A program made the translations under genes and the position numbers. 64,000 bases of DNA, from contig JAEWFC010000010.1 in the NCBI GenBank assembly GCA_023389035.1, forward strand, positions 124,001 through 188,000, written 5' to 3'. The first letter of the stretch is position 1. Each line of letters opens with the position of its first letter. Below are positions 60,101 through 64,000 of this stretch, one piece after another. The notes under the pieces are model-generated. The model did no database searches, had not been told where the DNA came from, and worked only from the letters and a program-made list of their open reading frames with translations. The stretch is from Acidobacteriota bacterium (GTDB taxonomy: Bacteria > Acidobacteriota > Blastocatellia > Pyrinomonadales > Pyrinomonadaceae).

Positions 60101-60612
60101 GTCTCGACCGGCGTCACCAGTTCGTAGCGAATCCGGTATTCTTCCTGCCTTACGGCTTCGAAGTTTCATCTGCGATCAGGCTGCGTTCGGGAACACCGTT
60201 GAACACCTACATAGGTACAGACGCTAACGGCGATAACGTTTTCAACGATCGGCCGCTTGTCGTTCCAGGCCTTGAGTTCCGTCGCAACAATTTCCGCAAC
60301 AATCCTGTCTATGACATTGATCTGCGGGTTCAGAAGGGTTTCAATTTCGACGAAAGAAAACGGCTTGTACTATCGGCCGAGATCTTCAACGTTTTTAACC
60401 TTCCGAACATCTTGTTCGCGTTCCCTGGAACTAACTCGACGTCGGGTTCGCTCCTCCAGTATTGCAACCCGAGCTCGCACCTTTGCGGTTTAGAAGGGCC
60501 GACTAACCCGAACTTTATGCAGATCAGACAGGCCGACGGCCGGATCAGTCTGCAGACACGTCCGGGCAGCCAGGCTTTCCAGATGCAGCTCGGTGCTCGC
60601 TTTAACTTCTAG
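57190..60612 (+). CDS. TonB-dependent receptor with N-terminal carboxypeptidase-regulatory domain (Oar-like)
   Basis: 1140 residues. A signal peptide (SFIAAFVLAFAGFVPAATAQ) is followed by a CarboxypepD-regulatory beta domain (about 36-110: GQIAGTVTDVNGAVIPNATV, TADTGSYRFVTLQPGIYNV) and a plug (about 120-240: VVSETAITNLPINGRRFQDF, SRGQISLSGQRGINGNVNVDG, YSAEFGRSTGGIINTVTKSG). The rest is a 22-stranded outer-membrane barrel that ends QMQLGARFNF with the terminal aromatic. Proteins of this kind are the hallmark Oar-like receptors of acidobacteria, thought to import large or polymeric substrates. No TonB box is obvious at the N-terminus. The start has AAGAGG 5 nt before it. A strong terminator follows. 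Confidence 0.95.
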   Translation: MNQMIIRLATSFIAAFVLAFAGFVPAATAQSQASTGQIAGTVTDVNGAVIPNATVTVTSQATNQSQTTTTADTGSYRFVTLQPGIYNVTSSTTNFAEQTLSVEVQVGRTTDANFTLGAADVSAEVIVTAEGIQTTQSNNDAVVSETAITNLPINGRRFQDFVTLTPSAQVEESRGQISLSGQRGINGNVNVDGVDFNQPFFGGIRGGERSNQAFVMPQESIKEFQVVAAGYSAEFGRSTGGIINTVTKSGTNQLRGSLFYLYRPEQLSRKNKYSDAIQEQKLDALGIEATLAPTQHQFGGSVGGPLIMDKLFFFGSYEQQRFRAPRYVVLSGIAGYTPPPGDRAVEGYNYLTSLETPYQQTNDAYALLGKIDWNINDNHRANVRYNYSRNDALNAAATGETTFDPTTPSALSANGIERNRNNIVVGQVVSNLTPMAINELRVQYAKERRPRESNVEAPNVFFGANFGQYGSRNFLPTTQYDTRWQIADSLTYLTGSHTFKFGGEYSRLYANQTFGFNQFGAYSLTTGGASGILRGISNIPDGNVLGRFDNTNARYARQIGNLAADFTNHEVAFFAQDSWRINNKFTLNYGLRVEQQFNPEPEATNTDLIEVVRNTRFPIRGAGFDPTQIPDSGWQFGPRLGFAWDPAGNGRDVIRGYSGIYYARTPGLIFADSINNYRATPGNVSTTLPFSGFSQTTFNTFLLSPAGANYRAITGCDPTIVPLPQSCIPNTVYRQFAIAGINLNAFGLDGLPNVTPEQISVISSGLGLSTNPFVGAQVTGHAEDFKNPRSVQFGFGYERQMARGWVLGFDYSHVKTDRLQRNRDLNVPSPLTGQQYVDFLRANNTQARFDAMVANGTINTILTSGRIYIAQVTPGGLSFPSGSVTTRQRPTNDPLLSTNRLALGGVQVRESTGKSLYRGLTIRTRVVKSWVQLNAYYTLAKSESDDDNERDSGGVAYANPYNLRGEYGPSRLDRRHQFVANPVFFLPYGFEVSSAIRLRSGTPLNTYIGTDANGDNVFNDRPLVVPGLEFRRNNFRNNPVYDIDLRVQKGFNFDERKRLVLSAEIFNVFNLPNILFAFPGTNSTSGSLLQYCNPSSHLCGLEGPTNPNFMQIRQADGRISLQTRPGSQAFQMQLGARFNF

Positions 60613-60636
60613 TTTCTTTCCCGCGGAGAGATCCCT

Positions 60637-60672
60637 CAGGCACGTCCTAAATTATTGGGCGTGCCTTTTTTC
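60637..60672 (+). terminator. Rho-independent terminator of the receptor gene
   Basis: AGGCACGTCC-TAAATTATT-GGGCGTGCCT followed by TTTTTC, about 25 nt after the stop. Confidence 0.88.
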
Positions 60673-60737
60673 TTAACGGAACAGACATTTTCCGCCGTTG
60701 TCTTCGGCTTTTCTTGTATCATCTTGTTACATACTCG

Positions 60738-61859
60738 ATGCGAATACTGCAGATATCATCGGCAAAGACCTTTGGCGGCGGCGAACGCCATGTCGTGGAC
60801 CTTTGCCGCGGGCTGCAATCTCGCGGACACGATGTATTTGCGGCTCTTAGACCGACTAGCCAATGGCAGGGCCGGCTAGATTTTTTGCCACCCGAACGAC
60901 TGCTTCGTGTATCAATACGGAATTCGATCGGGGTCTTCAGTGCGATCAAGATGGCTGAGTTTGCCCGTGAGCACGACATTGACGTGATACATGCCCACGT
61001 CGCGCGTGATTACATCCCAGCAAGCATTGCCTGCATGGCAGCGCGAGACGCAAGGTTTGTACTCACACGTCATGTGATGTTTCCCCTTAAACCGTTCAAT
61101 CGTTTCGCACTCAAGAATCTTTCAATGGCGATCGGCGTCTCTGAGGCAGTCGGGGGTGAGTTGAGACGCATCTTTCCGTACGATAAAGTTCGGGTAATTC
61201 CTAACGGGCTGGACACGCAGGCGATGGATGCCGAGGAGACAGCACGACTTCGAAGTGAATTTCGATCAATGCATTCGATACCCGGCGATGCTCAAGTTGT
61301 CGGGACACTAGGTGAACTTAAAGAACTAAAAGGCCAGCGTGAATTCGTTCTTGCCGCAGCCGAGATCGTTAAAAAGATACCGAATTGCAGGTTTGTAATA
61401 GTAGGCCTCGACAACACGATGGACAAGCGGTTCCGCCGTGATCTTAAGCGGTTGGCTCAAGTGTCCGGGATCGATGACCGGATCTTATGGCTTGACTGGC
61501 TGGAGGACACAGCTCCGTTCTATGCGGCGATCGATGTTTTTGTTTCGCCTTCACATTCGGAAAGCTTCGGCCTTGCGATACTCGAAGCGATGGGCAATGG
61601 AAAGGCGATCGTTTCTACCTCCACCGACGGAGCGAAGCAGCTGCTGAACGACTGCGGGGCGCTAGTGGGTGTCAATGACGTAGTTGGCATGGCCGACGCT
61701 ATCGCACGAACGCTAACGGACCCTGAACTGCTCGCAGCATCCGGGCGTTCGGCTCGGAGGGTCGCGTCAGAGAACTACTCTCTTGATCGTATGATAATCG
61801 CCACCGAGCAACTCTATGCTGAACTGGTTTCAGACCGCATAGCCTCCCCACTTAAATGA
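60738..61859 (+). CDS. Glycosyltransferase family 4
   Basis: About 373 residues from MRILQISSAKTFGGGERHVV. The N-terminal Rossmann domain binds the acceptor (FGGGERHVVDLCRGLQSRGH, DVIHAHVARDYIPASIA), and the C-terminal domain binds the sugar nucleotide (VVGTLGELKELKGQREFVLA, then FVSPSHSESFGLAILEAMGNG with the E-x7-E motif). It is a retaining GT-B enzyme. It overlaps the glycogen-debranching gene by 4 nt, so a role in glycogen, trehalose-like or maltooligosaccharide synthesis is possible but not shown. The start at 60738 is used because the longer ORF adds MYHLVTYS. Confidence 0.88.
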   Translation: MRILQISSAKTFGGGERHVVDLCRGLQSRGHDVFAALRPTSQWQGRLDFLPPERLLRVSIRNSIGVFSAIKMAEFAREHDIDVIHAHVARDYIPASIACMAARDARFVLTRHVMFPLKPFNRFALKNLSMAIGVSEAVGGELRRIFPYDKVRVIPNGLDTQAMDAEETARLRSEFRSMHSIPGDAQVVGTLGELKELKGQREFVLAAAEIVKKIPNCRFVIVGLDNTMDKRFRRDLKRLAQVSGIDDRILWLDWLEDTAPFYAAIDVFVSPSHSESFGLAILEAMGNGKAIVSTSTDGAKQLLNDCGALVGVNDVVGMADAIARTLTDPELLAASGRSARRVASENYSLDRMIIATEQLYAELVSDRIASPLK

Positions 61860-63793
61860 TCAAGTTAGAACGTGATTTATGCAGCGACTTCGGGGCCGCA
61901 ACGTCTCGAGAATGGCTCGAAACGAACGGCATTGGCGGTTTCTCGATGGGAACTGTTTCCGGTGCCAATACAAGGCGATATCATGGGATGCTGACCGCCG
62001 CTCTCCGGCCTCCGCTAGGGCGTGTGACGCTGTTATCGAAGCTTGAAGAGACTCTGATCATCGACGGCTCCCGGTTCGAGCTTTCGTCCAACGTTTACCC
62101 GGGACGCGTGTACCCTGACGGATTTAAGTATATCCAGGGCTTTCGGCTCGATCCGTTCCCTATCTGGACGTACGAGGTCTCGGGGATAACCTTGGAGAAA
62201 CGCGTCTTCATGGCACACGGTCGAAATGCTGTTATCTGCCGATGGGAGATTGTTAGTGGTATTTCGACGGAGGTCAGGCTGGAAGTTAAGCCTCTGATCT
62301 CGTACACCGATTATCACCATCTTCAACACGAGGACCATCCTTTCAACGGATCGTTCACATCGACGAATAACATCGTCGCTATCAGGCCGTACGACCATAT
62401 GCCCGAACTGCATTTTGCCCACAACGCCAACAGCGTCGAAGGGACGGGGCATTGGTTCCACAATTTTGAACTTGCGCTCGAAAAAGAACGCGGCTTCGAC
62501 TTTAGGGAGGATCTCTTCCAGCCCTTTGCGTTGACGTTCGATCTCGCCGACTCAGCGACTCTTATCGCTTCGTTGGACCGCGAGGACATGTCGAAGGCTG
62601 ACGTCTGGGAAGCTGACGAGATCACCCGCAGGTCAGAGATCATCGCCCAATCGGGGCATCACACCGAGTTTGGAAAGCAGCTTGTAGCCGCAGCCGATCA
62701 ATTTATCGTCCGCCGCGGCACCGGGCATACTGTTATCGCTGGTTACCCGTGGTTCTCCGATTGGGGCCGAGACACAATGATCTCACTGCCCGGACTAACG
62801 CTTTCAACCGGCCGTCCCGAGATCGCACGAGACATCATCCTGGAATACAGCCTCCATATATCCGAAGGAATGCTCCCAAATCGCTTTCCCGACGAGGGCG
62901 AGACCCCGGACTACAACACGGTCGATGCCACGCTCTGGTATTTCGAAGCGATCCGGCAGTATACCGAGAGTACGGGCGATCATGACCTGGCTGAATCATT
63001 GTATGAGCAACTGGCAGACGTGATAGCATGGCACCTTCGCGGAACGCGTTACAATATTCATGTCGACACGGACGGCCTGCTTTACGCGGGTGAATCCGAT
63101 CATCAGCTAACCTGGATGGATGCGAAGATCGGAGATAAGGTCATTACGCCCCGCACAGGCAAGGCCGTCGAGATCCAAGCCCTGTGGTACAACGCGTTGA
63201 AGATAATGTCCGGGTTTGCACTGCGTCTTGGCCATGATGAGGATCACGTCCGGTTCGAATCGATGGCGGATCTGGCGAAGCTTAGTTTCAACGGCCTGTT
63301 CTGGAATGAAGACGCAAACTGCCTTTATGACGTCGTCGAGAACGGCCACAGGGATGGGTCTATTCGACCGAACCAGATCTTCGCGATCTCTCTTCACTAT
63401 CCGTTGCTTGATCGTGTGCGATGGAGGGCCGTTTTGGAAACGGTCGAAAAAGAACTGCTTACGCCGTTCGGACTGAGATCTCTGTCACCTGCCGATCCCG
63501 CCTTCGTTCCTTATTATCTTGGATCCCCGTTTGAAAGAGATTCCGGATATCATCAGGGCACGGTCTGGGGATGGTTGATCGGCCCTTTCATCGACGCCTT
63601 TCGCAAGGTTCACGGCGATTCGGAGGCCGCAGTGGCGGAGATGCTTTCGGGGTTCGAGGGGCATTTGTACCAAGCGGGCCTGGGCCAGGTCTCGGAAATA
63701 TTTGACGGAATGGCGCCGCATCGGCCGCGCGGCTGCCCTGCTCAGGCTTGGAGCGTCGGAGAACTCCTTCGGATCCTCAGTCCTCGATCTTAG
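61856..63793 (+). CDS. Glycogen debranching enzyme (amylo-alpha-1,6-glucosidase, GH133)
   Basis: 645 residues. The N-terminal GDE domain (SREWLETNGIGGFSMGTVSG, NTRRYHGMLTAALRPPLGR) precedes the catalytic (alpha/alpha)6-barrel. That begins about 275 (IAGYPWFSDWGRDTMISLPG) and holds FPDEGETPDYNTVDATLWYF, GESDHQLTWMDAKIGDKVIT and GLRSLSPADPAFVPYY. The acids in the SDWGRD and LTWMDA stretches are the likely catalytic residues. It removes alpha-1,6 branch glucose or acts on branched glucans in the cytoplasm. It starts within the GT4 stop (ATGA overlap). Its stop is inside the end of the convergent PAAR-like gene. Confidence 0.93.
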   Translation: MIKLERDLCSDFGAATSREWLETNGIGGFSMGTVSGANTRRYHGMLTAALRPPLGRVTLLSKLEETLIIDGSRFELSSNVYPGRVYPDGFKYIQGFRLDPFPIWTYEVSGITLEKRVFMAHGRNAVICRWEIVSGISTEVRLEVKPLISYTDYHHLQHEDHPFNGSFTSTNNIVAIRPYDHMPELHFAHNANSVEGTGHWFHNFELALEKERGFDFREDLFQPFALTFDLADSATLIASLDREDMSKADVWEADEITRRSEIIAQSGHHTEFGKQLVAAADQFIVRRGTGHTVIAGYPWFSDWGRDTMISLPGLTLSTGRPEIARDIILEYSLHISEGMLPNRFPDEGETPDYNTVDATLWYFEAIRQYTESTGDHDLAESLYEQLADVIAWHLRGTRYNIHVDTDGLLYAGESDHQLTWMDAKIGDKVITPRTGKAVEIQALWYNALKIMSGFALRLGHDEDHVRFESMADLAKLSFNGLFWNEDANCLYDVVENGHRDGSIRPNQIFAISLHYPLLDRVRWRAVLETVEKELLTPFGLRSLSPADPAFVPYYLGSPFERDSGYHQGTVWGWLIGPFIDAFRKVHGDSEAAVAEMLSGFEGHLYQAGLGQVSEIFDGMAPHRPRGCPAQAWSVGELLRILSPRS

Positions 63794-64000
63794 TGAAGTG
63801 TGATGGCTCCCTGTCCATGACCTGATGCGATGCGATGATCACCGGACCGGCAGGTGTCCCGTTAGCAGCAAGGCATAGTCCGTTACTTTGATTTGTAAGA
63901 ACCGGTGTTCCTTTCACCAGCATCATAGGAGAGCCTGTCAGCCACTGAACACGTTGACAGGGCATTGGGATCATCGCTGATCCAATAAACATAACGTTCG
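63777..64000 (-). CDS. PAAR-like (DUF4280-type) protein, C-terminal part (cut by right edge)
   Basis: The frame is open on the minus strand from the window edge to a TGA at 63777 (about 74 residues seen). The first ATG (63992) is not needed as a start; the frame continues past the edge. It reads IPMPCQRVQWLTGSPMMLVKGTPVLTNQS, then GLCLAANGTPAGPVIIAS. The MPC, the W-x-x-G-S-P, the K-G-x-P-V-L and the small-residue/Cys pattern match the C-terminal part of DUF4280 PAAR-like proteins. These cap the spike of contractile injection systems (T6SS, eCIS). The stop overlaps the debranching gene's stop region by 17 nt, convergent. The assignment is by pattern, moderately sure. Confidence 0.5.
   Translation of the reverse strand, partial: NVMFIGSAMIPMPCQRVQWLTGSPMMLVKGTPVLTNQSNGLCLAANGTPAGPVIIASHQVMDREPSHFTKIED

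Overview
The window reads as a chromosomal segment of an Acidobacteriota bacterium, most likely class Blastocatellia (Pyrinomonas relatives). This is inferred from gene content only: an Oar-like TonB-dependent receptor with an N-terminal carboxypeptidase-regulatory domain, a VWFA-related protein of the acidobacterial type, OmpA, PilZ and FmdB-type proteins, a K+-dependent type membrane pyrophosphatase, BshB1-type deacetylase and a moderately high GC content. Most genes are single-copy housekeeping or envelope genes. Both edges cut genes: a penicillin-acylase family gene at the left and a PAAR-like gene at the right.

Layout. 0-8 kb: penicillin acylase (partial), ECF sigma factor, a membrane-anchored unknown, a class V aminotransferase-fold enzyme, lepB, carA and a methyltransferase. 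7.8-12 kb: an accessory island of small secreted proteins and lipoproteins with a decayed RHS/YD-repeat gene, a TonB-C protein, and fragments resembling a polymorphic-toxin tip and a SitI6-type double-CXXCG immunity protein. 12.3-12.6 kb: a 13-unit tandem array with a 21-nt period. 12.7-23.2 kb: hppA, a YjbQ-family gene, small stress or unknown genes, a HerA-like ATPase, an ASCH protein, glycosylasparaginase, a HIT protein, large-subunit catalase and a methyltransferase. 23.3-24.3 kb: about 1 kb without genes but full of hairpins and repeats. 24.3-33.2 kb: a HEMQH protein, a methyltransferase, thyA, OmpA and VWA envelope proteins, FmdB, lipocalin, trxB, PilZ and a crotonase. A tRNA-Ala(GGC) follows.

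33.7-41.9 kb is the cell-elongation cluster mreB-mreC-mreD-mrdA(PBP2)-rodA, followed by a class A PBP. A second 21-nt array, sharing a 13-nt core with the first, lies at 42.1-42.35 kb. 42.4-56.5 kb holds an esterase, a lipB-lipoprotein-SMR exporter run, redox and PepSY proteins, a BshB1-type deacetylase coupled to a J-domain protein and a two-RCK K+ channel, a flavoprotein coupled to a DinB-fold protein, YceI, a VanX-type dipeptidase and a PilZ protein. 57.2-64 kb holds the large TonB-dependent receptor, a GT4 glycosyltransferase overlapping a glycogen-debranching enzyme, and a C-terminal fragment of a PAAR-like (DUF4280-type) spike-tip protein that enters at the right edge.

The least explained items are the two related 21-nt arrays, the RHS/toxin-immunity graveyard, inverted-repeat elements filling the thyA and mreB-mreC spacers, and a recurrent -10-like hexamer about 8-9 nt before several start codons, which suggests leaderless transcripts. 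All family calls come from reading motifs; no database search was possible.
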